From Kineosporia sp. NBRC 101731 (GTDB lineage Bacteria > Actinomycetota > Actinomycetes > Actinomycetales > Kineosporiaceae): a DNA stretch of 64,000 nt. The first letter of the stretch is position 1, and each line of letters starts with the position of its first letter. The notes under the pieces are model-generated. The model ran no database searches. It saw only the letters and a program-made list of their open reading frames with translations, and had not been told where the DNA came from. A program made the position numbers and the translations under genes. Shown piece after piece: positions 42,428 to 52,120 of the stretch. The stretch lies in contig NZ_BSTC01000010.1 in NCBI RefSeq assembly GCF_030269305.1, forward strand, positions 1-64,000, read 5' to 3'.

Positions 42428-42444
42428 GCGTCCTCCATTGTGTT

Positions 42445-42870
42445 TTACCAGACCCGGCGCGACTTCTCGGGCAGCAGGTCGAGAGCCTGGTACGTCTCCA
42501 GGGTTTCGCCGGCGGTCACCCAGACCCGCGCGTGGGGGCTGTAGTCACTGATCAGCTCGCGGCACACACCGCAGGGCGCGATCACCCGGAAGTGGTCGGC
42601 CGGCTTGATCTGCACCGAGACCACGGCCTCGATGTCGAGCGCGCTGCCGTTGCTCAGCACCGTGCCGATGGCGATGCCCTCGGCGCAGATCGAGCTGCGC
42701 CGGCAGGAGCCCTCGACGTGCACGCCGGTGTGGATCTTCCCGTCCTGGGTGCGCAGGGCGGTGGCCACCTCGTGACGGCCGTGGACCCAGACCTTCTCGA
42801 GGAGGTCCTGGGCCTTCTCCAGCAGCTCCGTGTCCTGGGGGGACATGTCCCCGGCGGAAACCCGGATCAC
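42445..42870 (-). CDS. Cytidine deaminase-like zinc enzyme
   Basis: A 141-residue deaminase-fold protein. The zinc site is complete: CAE in SSICAEGIAIG (Cys ligand and catalytic Glu) and PCGVCREL (two Cys ligands). It resembles cytidine and blasticidin-S deaminases. The residues before CAE (TGVHVEGSCRR) depart from the TGxNVENAS of true cytidine deaminases, so the substrate is likely another amino-heterocycle. GTG start with 4-bp overlap of the upstream amidohydrolase stop. In this operon it probably removes an amino group from the imported compound or its breakdown product. Confidence 0.85.
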   Translation of the reverse strand: MIRVSAGDMSPQDTELLEKAQDLLEKVWVHGRHEVATALRTQDGKIHTGVHVEGSCRRSSICAEGIAIGTVLSNGSALDIEAVVSVQIKPADHFRVIAPCGVCRELISDYSPHARVWVTAGETLETYQALDLLPEKSRRVW

Positions 42871-43614
42871 AGGCCGAGGATCTTCGCGAAGTTCCCGCCC
42901 TCGACCAGGGCGCGGTCGGCCTCGTCGGGGATCGCCTTGGCGATCTTGAAGCGCTCGAGGTCGAAGTCGGAGCCGGGCCATTCGCTGCCCAGCAGGATCT
43001 TCGATGCGCCGAGCCGGGCGTAGGCCCGCCGCACGTCGCTCATCAGGGTGGCGGAGGTCTCCAGGAACACGTGCGGCTGGCGCTCGGCCACGATGATCGC
43101 CTCGGGCACGTTCCAGACGGCACCCATGTGCGCGATGATCGTGGGCACGTCCGGGTGGTCCTTGGCGATCTCCTCGATGGCCAGCGGTGCGCAGAACGCG
43201 TCGTCGAGGGCGTTGATGAGCACGGGAAGACCCAGCTGCGCGCACTTCTCGAAGACCGGGTCGAGCAGACCGTGGTCGGCCACGTGGTAGCCGTGCATGC
43301 TCGGGTGCAGCTTCAGGCCCTTCAGCCCGGCCGCGGCGAACCGCTCGATCTCGTCCAGGGCGTTGTCGGCCTGCGGCATCACCTGGCCGAAACCGATGAA
43401 CCGGGTGGGGTGCTTGCTCACCATGTCGATGAGGAAGTCGTTCTCGATGCGCTGGGCCAGCGAGCAGACCATGGCCATGTCGACGCCGGCGGCGTCCATC
43501 CGGGTGAGGATGCGCTGCGGGTCGAACGGCACGTAGGCCGGTGGCTTCTCACCGGGCTTGGCGCCGGTCAGGTAGTCGGAGCGGCCGCGGACGTCCTGGG
43601 TGGTGTTGTAGGCA

Positions 43615-43625
<11 letters not shown>
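42867..43625 (-). CDS. Amidohydrolase family 2 (TIM-barrel) protein
   Basis: A 252-residue amidohydrolase_2-type protein, the group of ACMSD-like decarboxylases and hydrolases. Barrel segments seen are [34 protein letters not shown] and [17 protein letters not shown]. The N-terminal HxH metal motif is not present: the start reads [10 protein letters not shown], with Asp-Ala-Tyr-Asn where His residues are expected, so the metal site is altered. It starts at TTG 43625, inside an 11-bp overlap with the ATPase gene upstream. It is coupled to the deaminase gene that follows. Confidence 0.8.
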
Positions 43626-44630
<1,005 letters not shown>

Positions 44631-44634
<4 letters not shown>

Positions 44635-45638
44635 GCGGCACCAGCTCTCAGGGCGTTCTGCTTGGCCGTCGAGGTCAGGACACAGGCGTCGAGGTGGTCG
44701 GGGGCGGCGTCCCGCCGGATCAGCTCGGGTTGCACCGCGCAGGCGTCGTGCACGAACTCGCAGCGGGCGGCGAAGGCGCAGCCGTCAGGACGTTTCACGC
44801 CGGACAGCGGGCTGCCCTTGATCGCGGCCAGCCGGCGCGGCCGGGGGCCGTCGATCCGGGGCATCGAGTTGAGCAGGCCGATCGTGTACGGGTGCTGGGG
44901 GGAGTTGAGCACCTCGTCGCGGGTGCCCACCTCCACGATGCGCCCGGCGTACATCACGGCGATCCGGTCGGCGACCTCGGCGACCACGCCCAGGTCGTGG
45001 GTGATGAGCACGATGGCGCTGCCGTGCTCGGCCTGCATGCGCTTGAGCAGGGCCAGCACCTGGGCCTGGATGGTCACGTCGAGCGCGGTGGTGGGCTCGT
45101 CGGCGATCAGCACGCCCGGGTCGTTCGCCAGGGCGATGGCGATCATCACGCGCTGGCGCATACCGCCGGAGAGCTGGTGCGGGTAGGCCCGGGCGCTCTG
45201 CTGCGGGTTGGGGATACCGACGTCGCCGAGCAGACTCTGCGCCTTCTTCAGGGCCTCGGCCCTGGAGATCTTCTGGTGCTGCCGGATCATCTCGGCGACC
45301 TGCTTGCCGACGCGCTGTACCGGGTTCAGCGCGGCCAGCGCGTCCTGGAACACCACGGCGAGGTCGGCGCCCCGGATGGTCTGCAGCTGCTTCAGGCTCG
45401 CCGCCACCAGGTCGGTGCCCCGGAAGTCGGCGGTGCCCGAGATGTGCGTGCGGGGGCCGCGGTTCAGTCCGGTCAGACCCATGGTGAGGGCCGACTTGCC
45501 GGAGCCGGACTCACCGACCAGGGCCAGCAGCTCACCGGCGCGCAGATCCAGGCTGACGCCGTTCACGGCCGGCAGTCGGCCCGAGGGCACGTCGAACTCG
45601 ACCTTGAGGTCCCGGATGCGCAGGACGGTCTCGCTCAT
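44631..45638 (-). CDS. Dipeptide/oligopeptide ABC transporter ATPase (DppD/OppD type)
   Basis: A 335-residue ATPase. Walker A is GESGSGKSA, signature [16 protein letters not shown], Walker [13 protein letters not shown], and the C-terminal region [15 protein letters not shown] is typical of the OppD group. It overlaps the alpha/beta hydrolase gene before it and the DppF-type gene after it by 4 bp each. It acts as the first of two ATPase subunits. Confidence 0.93.
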
Positions 45639-46324
45639 AGGGCTCTCACGGCCTCGTCGATGAGTTCCACCACCCGGCCGGGGCTGACCTGGGGCACGGA
45701 GTGGCTGCCGGGCACGTCGTAGGTGACGGCCTCCATCCGCGCGGCCATGTCCCGCTGGGTGTCGGTGCGCAGCGTCTTGTCCTGGGCCGCGACCAGGTAC
45801 CAGCGCGGTAGGTCACGCCAGGCGGCGGCCGGGGCCTTCTGCTCGAAGATGGCGTTGGCGCTGGGCCGACTGTCGCTCTTCCACAGCACGCGCATCTCCG
45901 GGGAGACGTCCGGGTTGATCTCGGCCCAGTACTCCGGGGTGTCCGCCGACGTCCACTCGCCGTTCGGGCCGCGCAGCATGTGCTTGGAGACCTCGGCCGG
46001 GGGATAGCGCACCAGGATGTCCTGGATCGACTCACCGGTGTCGGGACCCCAGGCAGCCACGTAGACCAGGCCGCGCACCCGGGGATGCACCCCGGCGCCG
46101 CCGATCACCGCGCCCCCGTAGGAGTGACCCACCAGCAGCACGTCGCCGGTGGTGTGCTCGTCGATCCAGGCGGTGGTGGTGGCGACATCGTCCAGGAGCG
46201 ACGTCATCGGGTTCGTCACCGCGCTGACGGCGTAACCGCTCTCCTCCAGCAGCGGGAGGACCCGGGCCCAGGTCTTCGGGGTTCCACCGGCGCCGTGCAC
46301 CAGAACGATTTCGATTGCGGGCAT
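45635..46324 (-). CDS. Alpha/beta hydrolase within the transporter operon
   Basis: A 229-residue alpha/beta-hydrolase fold enzyme (esterase/salicylate esterase-like). The oxyanion-hole HGAGG lies near the N-terminus. The nucleophile Ser is in GHSYGG, the Asp in VAAQDKTLR and the His in PGSHSVPQ, so the triad is intact. No signal peptide. The ATG at 46324 has GGGAGA upstream. It sits between permease and ATPase genes of the peptide importer, an unusual place, so its role is probably tied to the imported molecule, such as cleaving an ester on entry. Confidence 0.87.
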   Translation of the reverse strand: MPAIEIVLVHGAGGTPKTWARVLPLLEESGYAVSAVTNPMTSLLDDVATTTAWIDEHTTGDVLLVGHSYGGAVIGGAGVHPRVRGLVYVAAWGPDTGESIQDILVRYPPAEVSKHMLRGPNGEWTSADTPEYWAEINPDVSPEMRVLWKSDSRPSANAIFEQKAPAAAWRDLPRWYLVAAQDKTLRTDTQRDMAARMEAVTYDVPGSHSVPQVSPGRVVELIDEAVRAL

Positions 46325-46325
46325 G

Positions 46326-47405
46326 TCAGCTCTCTCCCAGCCGTGGGTCCAGCACCAGGTACAGGATGTCGACGGCCGCATTGACCAGTGTGAACAGCAG
46401 GGCGATCGCCAGCGCGGCGCCCTGCACGACCGGGTAGTCGCGCTGCAGCACCGCGTCCACGAGCAGCACGCCGACCCCCGGGTAGGAGAAGACCGTCTCG
46501 GTGACGGTGGAACCGCCCAGCAACGTGCCGAACTGGAGCCCGAGCACGGTGATGATGGGCAGCGAGGCGTTGCGCAGCACGTGCCGGCGCACCACCTGGT
46601 TCTCGTCCAGGCCCTTCATCTGGGCGGTGCGGACGAAGTCGTCGCCCAGCACCTCCAGCACGCTCGCGCGCACGATGCGGGTGATGAATCCGGCGGTGGA
46701 CAGCGCCAGGGTGGACGCGGGCAGGATCAGGTGCTGCAGCCAGGGCCAGATCAGCTCGGGCCGGTCCTGGAGCATCGCGTCGAGGAGCACGAAGTTGGTC
46801 AGGGGCTGGTAGCTCAGCTGGTTCGGCACCCGGCCGATCACCGGGAGCCAGCCCAGCCAGACGCCGAACACCACGATGCCGAGCACGCCCAGGGCGAACC
46901 AGGGAAGGCTGAAGGTGACCGTGGCGGCGGCCCGGGTGGTGGTGTCGACCCAGGTGTCCTTGCGCAGCGCCGCCCACAGCCCGGTGATGCCGCCCAGGAC
47001 GACCGCGATCAGCATGGCCGCCACGGTCAGCTCGATGGTGGCGGGCAGGGCGTTGCCGATCAGCGTGAGGACGTCGTTGCCACCGAAGTAGGACGCGCCG
47101 AAGTCGCCGGTCACCAGGTCGCGCAGGTAGATCAGATACTGCTGCGGGAGGGACTTGTCCAGACCGAGGTTGGCGCTGATCTCGGCGGCGTTGGCGGTGA
47201 GCTGGGCGGCGCTCTGGTCGGTCGAGCCGCCCCCCGCCAGGCTCGTGGCGGGGGATCCGGGCAGCAGCCGCAGGGCGACGAAGACGAGGGTCGCCAGGGC
47301 CCACAGCACCAGGGGGATGGTGAGCAGGCGCAGGGCGATCATGCGCGGCAGGCCGCCCAGGCTGCGCCGGGGCGGTTTACGGGCCGCCACGGTGGTGGTC
47401 GTCAT
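46326..47405 (-). CDS. Dipeptide/oligopeptide ABC transporter permease (DppB type)
   Basis: A 359-residue membrane permease with about six helices. The DppB-family features are an N-terminal helix followed by a large extracytoplasmic loop (LAGGGSTDQSA to LNLGLDKSLPQQYL-like region), and the C-terminal EAA-type contact segment with TAQMKGLDENQVVRRHVLRN. It is coupled by 4-bp overlap to the DppC-type gene, which is transcribed first, and its stop lies just before the hydrolase start. Confidence 0.92.
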   Translation of the reverse strand: MTTTTVAARKPPRRSLGGLPRMIALRLLTIPLVLWALATLVFVALRLLPGSPATSLAGGGSTDQSAAQLTANAAEISANLGLDKSLPQQYLIYLRDLVTGDFGASYFGGNDVLTLIGNALPATIELTVAAMLIAVVLGGITGLWAALRKDTWVDTTTRAAATVTFSLPWFALGVLGIVVFGVWLGWLPVIGRVPNQLSYQPLTNFVLLDAMLQDRPELIWPWLQHLILPASTLALSTAGFITRIVRASVLEVLGDDFVRTAQMKGLDENQVVRRHVLRNASLPIITVLGLQFGTLLGGSTVTETVFSYPGVGVLLVDAVLQRDYPVVQGAALAIALLFTLVNAAVDILYLVLDPRLGES

Positions 47406-48238
47406 GAGAGCCCCCGCGGGTCGAGTGCGTCGCGCAGGTCGTCACCGGCGAAGTTGCAGGCGACGACGAAGATCAGGGTGGCCAGGGCCGGCAGCAGGGT
47501 CAGGGACGGCGTGGTCAGCACGAACTCCTGCCCGGCCTGCACCATGTTTCCCCAGTCCGGCGTCGAGGCCGGGATACCCAGGCCGAGGTACGACAGACCG
47601 GCCGCGAAGCCGGCGGCGATGGAGAGAGTCATGACCACCTGGGCCAGCATCGTGCCGGCGATGTTCGGCAGGATCTCCTGGAGCATGATGCGCGGACCGC
47701 GGGCACCCCCGAGTTTCGAGGCCAGCACGTAGTCCCGGGCCGCCTCCCGGGCGCTCAGGGCCCGGGCGAGCCGGGCCAGACCCGGCGCCAGCGAGATGCC
47801 GATGCCGATCACCAGCGTCGTCGTCCCCGCCCCGGCCCCCGCGACCAGCAGGATGATGAGCAGGATCGAGGGGAAGGCCAGTGCCAGGTCGACCAGCCGC
47901 ATCACGGTCGCGTCGACCAGGCCACCGAAGTAGCCCGCCGCCAGACCGATCAGCGTGCCGATGAAGGTCGCCAGCGCGGTCGCCAGCACCGCCACGGTCA
48001 GCAGCGGCCGGGCGCCGTGCACGAGCCGGGCCAGTTCGTCGCGGCCCAGGTCGTCGGTGCCGAGCAGGTGCCCGCTGCTGCCGACCGGCAGCAGCGGGCT
48101 GTTGCTCTGACGTAGCGGGTCGGCGCTGATCAGGAACGGCCCGATCAGCGCGACCAGCACGAAGAACGCCAGCACCAGCCACGACACGGCAGACAGCCAG
48201 TTCGTGGCAATGGTGCGGTTTCTCAGAAGATCAGACAC
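47402..48238 (-). CDS. Dipeptide/oligopeptide ABC transporter permease (DppC type)
   Basis: A 278-residue permease of the DppC group. The N-terminal helix is followed by GTDDLGRDELARLVHGAR, the family's hallmark loop, and the EAA-type loop reads AAREAARDYVLASKLGGARG. The product begins MSDLLRNRTIATNW and overlaps the end of the binding-protein gene by 8 bp. It forms the membrane channel with the DppB-type subunit. Confidence 0.92.
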   Translation of the reverse strand: MSDLLRNRTIATNWLSAVSWLVLAFFVLVALIGPFLISADPLRQSNSPLLPVGSSGHLLGTDDLGRDELARLVHGARPLLTVAVLATALATFIGTLIGLAAGYFGGLVDATVMRLVDLALAFPSILLIILLVAGAGAGTTTLVIGIGISLAPGLARLARALSAREAARDYVLASKLGGARGPRIMLQEILPNIAGTMLAQVVMTLSIAAGFAAGLSYLGLGIPASTPDWGNMVQAGQEFVLTTPSLTLLPALATLIFVVACNFAGDDLRDALDPRGLS

Positions 48239-49895
48239 TCGCCTTCTCCATGAAGCACCGGTGGTTGCCGAGGGCGTTCGAGTTGAAGCCCTTCACTCCG
48301 GCGCCGCTGACCACCGGGTTGGTGGAGTAGCCCAGCATCACGAGCACCATGTACTTCTCGGCCCAGCGACGCTGGATGTCCGTGTACTTGGCGGTGCGCT
48401 CGGCGCCGTCGGGCAGGTTCTTGGCCTCGTAGAGGTCGTCCTCGAACGCGTCCGCACCGTCCAGACTCGCGAAACCGGTGGCGAAGTCGCCGTACACGCC
48501 GGACGGTTTGGCCATCGCGCCGATCATGTTGTCCGGGTCGGGCACATACGAGTTGCGCTCCCAGATCATCAGGTCGTGGTAGTCGTCCTCCGGGTCGATG
48601 ACGCGACCGAAGTACGTGGCCGGGTCGACCGAATCGACCTCGACCTTGAGGCCCAGGTCGGTCAGGTTCTGCTCGACGATCTGCGCGGCCTTGGGGTGCC
48701 AGCTGTCGCTCGCCGCCATCAGCTTCACCGTGCGGCCTTCGGCGCCGGCCCCCTTCAGCAGTTCCTTGGCCTTGGCCATGTCCTGCGTGCTGAGATCCTT
48801 CAGCGAGGCGTCGTAGCCGTTCTGCGAGGGCGGGATGGTGTAGCCGTCGGGCGTCTGGCCCTTGCCGAAGAACGCCTGCGAGACAATGGCGTTGCGGTCG
48901 ATCGCGAGGTTGATGGCCTGGCGCACCTCGAGCTCGGGGATGCGGCGCGCGTCGACCATCATGATCGCGTCGAAGCCGAGCGAGGTGTCGTACACCGTCA
49001 CCGCGTCGTTCTTGGCCAGCGAGGCCAGCGACGAGTAGGGCGTGAACTGGGTGGCCGAGATGTCGCCCGAGATCAGCGAACTCACAATGGTGGACGGGTC
49101 GGTCACCTGCTGCAGAACGAGTCGGTCGATCGGGGGGCGGCCCAGGCGGAAGTCGTCGAACGCCTCCAGCACCACGGACTGTCCCGAGGTGGACGACACG
49201 AACTTGAACGGGCCGGTACCGACCAGGCCCTTGCCGATGTCCGCGCCCTTCTCCTTCAGCGCCGCGCTGGAGATGATCCGGCCGCCGATGTCGGACAGGC
49301 GCGACAGCACGGTGCGGTCGGGCTTGAGCAGCACCATGACGACGGTCAGGTCGTCCTTGGCCTTGAGTGACTTCACGTTCGCGCCCAGGCTGTTCAGCGG
49401 GCGGGACGCGCCGTCGGGGAGGGTCTTGTCCTTCTCGTCGAACTGCCGGTTCAGGCTGGCCAGCACGTCGGCCGAGGTGAACGTGGTGCCGTCGTGGAAC
49501 GTGACGCCGCTGCGCAGCTTGAACGTGTAGGTGAGCTGGTCGTCCGAGATCTCCCAGGACTCCGCCAGGTCGGGCTGCGGGGTGTTGTCCTCGAAGGAGA
49601 TGAAGGTCAGGCCGCGGCAGATGCAGTCGACCGCCATCCAGTCGCCCAGGGTGGTGTAGAAGGCGGGATCGTTGACCGCGCTGGTGCCGTCAATGGCCAT
49701 GGTCAGGGTGCCGCCCTTCTGGGCGCTCCCCGAATCCTTGTCGTCGTCGGCGGCCACGCCGCACGCCGAGAGCAGGCCGCTGAGGCCGAACGTCATTCCC
49801 ATACCCAGCAGTCCGGCACCGCGGAGCATGGTGCGACGGGAGACGTCGGGGGTTTCCGGCGAGGGCTGGGGTGCGGCGGAGGTGGGGCGCGGCAT
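48231..49895 (-). CDS. ABC transporter substrate-binding lipoprotein (peptide/SBP family 5, Tat-type signal)
   Basis: A 554-residue solute-binding protein of the dipeptide/nickel family. The signal peptide has a twin-arginine motif (SRRTMLRGAG) and ends in lipobox LLSAC, so it is probably exported folded by Tat and anchored by lipid. The mature part has AESWEISDDQLTYTFKLRSG and VTFHDGTTFTSADVLAS, family hallmarks. The ATG at 49895 has AGGAG seven bases upstream. It is the first gene of an eleven-gene operon with permeases, ATPases and hydrolases. The ligand is unknown; peptides, opines and amides are possible. Confidence 0.92.
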   Translation of the reverse strand: MPRPTSAAPQPSPETPDVSRRTMLRGAGLLGMGMTFGLSGLLSACGVAADDDKDSGSAQKGGTLTMAIDGTSAVNDPAFYTTLGDWMAVDCICRGLTFISFEDNTPQPDLAESWEISDDQLTYTFKLRSGVTFHDGTTFTSADVLASLNRQFDEKDKTLPDGASRPLNSLGANVKSLKAKDDLTVVMVLLKPDRTVLSRLSDIGGRIISSAALKEKGADIGKGLVGTGPFKFVSSTSGQSVVLEAFDDFRLGRPPIDRLVLQQVTDPSTIVSSLISGDISATQFTPYSSLASLAKNDAVTVYDTSLGFDAIMMVDARRIPELEVRQAINLAIDRNAIVSQAFFGKGQTPDGYTIPPSQNGYDASLKDLSTQDMAKAKELLKGAGAEGRTVKLMAASDSWHPKAAQIVEQNLTDLGLKVEVDSVDPATYFGRVIDPEDDYHDLMIWERNSYVPDPDNMIGAMAKPSGVYGDFATGFASLDGADAFEDDLYEAKNLPDGAERTAKYTDIQRRWAEKYMVLVMLGYSTNPVVSGAGVKGFNSNALGNHRCFMEKASV

Positions 49896-49952
49896 GGGGA
49901 GCTCCTACGAGACGGGCAGGTCGGCAGGGGGGTCGCTGGATAGCAATCGTCG

Positions 49953-49969
49953 TAGATTGGATCCATCTA
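49953..49969. promoter_or_regulatory. Operator-like palindrome before the transporter operon
   Basis: TAGAT (49953-49957) and ATCTA (49965-49969) flank TGGATCC, in the lower-GC upstream region about 60 bases before the binding-protein start. The size and place fit a dimeric regulator such as a GntR-family protein. The regulator is not identified. Confidence 0.4.
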
Positions 49970-50237
49970 GAAGTGGAACGTATCCTGAATGGGTCAGCGC
50001 GTCTAGGGTGGCCGGTGGATGCACGGAGTTGTTTCACCTGGGTAAAGGCTCGTGGTGCGGGGTGTTTCGTCGGCCGGGGTGAGGGTGTGCCCTCGCGGCC
50101 CCGTCCGTGGGCCGGTCATTCCCGAGCCGTAGGCCGGGAGGTGGATCTTGCCCTGGGGTGTAGCGGACTTTCGCGACAATTGCGATAACAGGCTGTGCAG
50201 CGCCGATGAGATGGCTGCCGGCCCCGTGGCTCCCGTG

Positions 50238-50282
50238 ACCGGGGAAGATCCGTGCGCCCAGGCCGCACGGATCTTCCCCGGT
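50238..50282 (-). terminator. Perfect 19-bp terminator hairpin after the DoxX-like small gene
   Basis: 50238-50256 pairs perfectly with 50264-50282 around a seven-base loop. It begins nine bases after the stop codon of the small minus-strand gene, which supports that gene being transcribed as its own unit. No long T-tract follows. Confidence 0.85.
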
Positions 50283-50291
50283 CGGCCGATC

Positions 50292-50423
50292 TCAGGCGGC
50301 GGCGAGCGGGGTGACCGCGCCGCCACCGAACCGGCCGAGCAGTTTCTGGGCGCCGTGCAGGAAGAGGGTGGCGCCGACGCCGACGCCGACGCCGACCCGC
50401 AGGCCGAGGAGCCTTCGCGACAT
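50292..50423 (-). CDS. DoxX-like microprotein (43 aa)
   Basis: A short gene with AAGGAG eight bases before its ATG and a perfect terminator right after its stop. The peptide has one hydrophobic Gly/Val helix followed by LFLHGAQKLLGRFGGG, which matches the first helix and loop of DoxX-family membrane proteins (usually 120-150 residues, four helices). Only that first segment is present. It may be a functional one-helix derivative or the remnant of a truncated gene; the intact ribosome site and terminator favour a working gene. The VG repeats come from a GTCGGC hexamer run. Location would be the inner membrane. Confidence 0.6.
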   Translation of the reverse strand: MSRRLLGLRVGVGVGVGATLFLHGAQKLLGRFGGGAVTPLAAA

Positions 50424-50575
50424 GGTGGTACTCCTTGCTCTCGCCCGGCTCCCCGGGCGTCGGCGCTGTCACCCGGGCACCGGATGTGGTTCAACGCTGG
50501 ATTGTTTCCCGGCGAACGGAATGAGTCGAGAGCAGTACCTGGCGAAATGCCCCGTACGCCGGTGCGGGATACCTC

Positions 50576-51118
50576 TCACCGAGACTGGATCTCCTGGCGG
50601 ATCCGGTCCCAGGGCAGTCCCTGCTCCCGGCGCGGCGAGCGCAGCGGCCAGATGTCCTCACCCGTCATCACCCGCACGCCGGCCGATCGCAGGGTCGCGA
50701 CGTGCCCGTCCCAGGCCGGGTGCCGGGTGTGGCCCAGGTTGATGCAGGGGAACACCACCACCGGCACGTCCTCGCGGCCGATCATCTCGTTGGCCACGGT
50801 CATCGCCTGGTTGTCGCTGATCGCCAGGGCGAGTTTGGCCACCGCGTTCGCCGTGGCCGGCACGACCGCACAGACGTCCGGTTCCGGGTGTGGCCGGGGG
50901 CGTCCGGGCAGACGGGTCTCCCAGCGCACCGGCAGCCCGGTGAGCGACTCCAGACGGGACGCCTCGCCGTCGTCCGTGAGCCAGGTGCCCGCGGTGGGGG
51001 TCAGCGTGATCGCGACCCGCCAGCCGGCCTCGACGAGCGGTGTCACGAGATGTGGCCGCAGTCCGGCGATCCCGCCGGCGGCGCAGGCCACCAGGCTCAG
51101 GACTCTTCCGTCAGCCAC
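50576..51118 (-). CDS. Flavoprotein (phosphopantothenoylcysteine decarboxylase-like)
   Basis: A 180-residue protein of the HFCD flavoprotein family (Dfp/EpiD/UbiX-like). The opening VLSLVACAAGGIAGLRPHLV contains the flavin-binding turn, CAVVPATANAVAKLALAISD is the conserved FMN/active-site helix, and VVVFPCINLGHTRHPAW follows. The family decarboxylates aminoacyl-cysteine groups or carries FMN. It is smaller than CoaBC and lacks the synthetase half, so the true role is unknown. GTG start at 51118. It lies downstream of the ABC exporter genes on the same strand, with repeat element C between. Confidence 0.78.
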   Translation of the reverse strand: MADGRVLSLVACAAGGIAGLRPHLVTPLVEAGWRVAITLTPTAGTWLTDDGEASRLESLTGLPVRWETRLPGRPRPHPEPDVCAVVPATANAVAKLALAISDNQAMTVANEMIGREDVPVVVFPCINLGHTRHPAWDGHVATLRSAGVRVMTGEDIWPLRSPRREQGLPWDRIRQEIQSR

Positions 51119-51197
51119 GGTGCCCGCCCCCCTTTATTGAGGACGACCACGAGCTTCCGGGGTCGAGGTCGGGTCGGTCGGGGGCGGGGAGGGTCGG

Positions 51198-51269
51198 CAT
51201 GATCACGGGAAAGGTTTGCATGATCCCGGACAGAAGCTTCTGCCGTACGGAAGCTTCTGTCCGGGATCA
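51198..51269. repeat. Palindromic repeat element C
   Basis: GCATGATCACG (from 51198) is followed by AGGTTTGCATGATC and a perfect 20-bp inverted repeat, 51221-51240 with 51250-51269, around a nine-base centre. Each arm contains the palindrome GAAGCTTC. The word AGGTTT-GCATGATC is shared with elements A and B. It lies after the ABC-2 permease stop on the minus strand, so it could terminate that transcript. Confidence 0.85.
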
Positions 51270-51319
51270 GGCACACCTCTCCCGGGTCTCCGGGCCGGGA
51301 GATGCCCTCACGGCGCGGT

Positions 51320-52120
51320 TCAGCTGTCCCAGCGGAACCAGCGGACGGTCGCGGCGGTACCGGCCACGGTCCAGGCGGCCAGGACGAGGAGGTCGCGCCA
51401 GGGCCAGTCGCCGTGGGCCAGGGTGGTGCGCAGACCGTCGCCGAGAGCGCCGGAGGGCAGCCAGCGCACCACATCGCCGAGGGGACCGAGCTGGTCGGGG
51501 GCCAGCACCACACCACCGCCGGCGAGCAGCAGCACCCAGATCAGGTTGGCGGCCGCGAGAACGGCCTCCGCGCGCAGGGTTCCGGCCAGCAGCAGGCCGA
51601 TGCTGACGAACGCGGCCGAGCCCAGCAGCCCGACGACCAGGGCCGGCAGCAGGCCCGCGAGGGAGGGGTGCCAGCCCAGCAACAGGCCCACGGCGCCCAG
51701 TAGCACCACCTGGATCGCGGAGACCACGGCGACAGCGCCCAGCCGCCCGGCGATCAGGCCGGAACGACCCAGGGGAGTGGTGCCGAGCAGGCGCAGCAGC
51801 CCGGCTCGGCGGTCGAAGCCGGTGCTGATGGCCTGGCCGGTGAACGACGTGGAGATCAGGGCCAGGGCCAGCACCCCGGGCGTGGCCAGGTCGATACGAC
51901 GGCCCGCGCCCAGATCGACGACGCCGCTCTTCGCCAGACCGGCCAGCACGAACAGCGGCAGGACGACGGTCAGCAGCAGCTGCTCGCCGTTGCGGAGCAT
52001 GGCGCCCGCGTCGAACCTGGTCTGCGCCAGCACCCGGCGCAGCACCGGGGCGGCCCGGTCGGCGCCGGTCTCACGCACCGAGGTCTGGGATCCGGGCACG
52101 GTCATCCCGATCGCGCTCAC
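51320..52120 (-). CDS. ABC-2 type exporter permease
   Basis: A 266-residue permease with six hydrophobic segments and the ABC-2 layout: an N-terminal cytoplasmic part, LLLTVVLPLFVLAGLAKSG, then paired helices up to LLVLAAWTVAGTAATVRW. The GTG at 52120 overlaps the ATPase stop (GTGA); upstream in-frame sequence is shadow. In mycobacteria an exporter of this type lies directly beside and divergent from sufR, and the same order is seen here. Substrate unknown. Confidence 0.85.
   Translation of the reverse strand: MSAIGMTVPGSQTSVRETGADRAAPVLRRVLAQTRFDAGAMLRNGEQLLLTVVLPLFVLAGLAKSGVVDLGAGRRIDLATPGVLALALISTSFTGQAISTGFDRRAGLLRLLGTTPLGRSGLIAGRLGAVAVVSAIQVVLLGAVGLLLGWHPSLAGLLPALVVGLLGSAAFVSIGLLLAGTLRAEAVLAAANLIWVLLLAGGGVVLAPDQLGPLGDVVRWLPSGALGDGLRTTLAHGDWPWRDLLVLAAWTVAGTAATVRWFRWDS

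Larger units (their letters stand above)
49896..50291. other. Intergenic control region of the transporter operon
   Basis: This 396-base gap has no supported gene. It holds the leader and ribosome site of the binding-protein gene, a palindrome at 49953-49969 and, at its far end, the terminator of the DoxX-like microprotein (50238-50282). Between about 49970 and 50237 nothing specific is seen apart from the lower GC of the promoter side. Confidence 0.6.

Noticed and set aside
49970-50237. Possible small genes in the gap between the binding-protein gene and the DoxX-like terminator
   Set aside because: Short frames exist, but none has a ribosome site, typical codon use or recognisable product.
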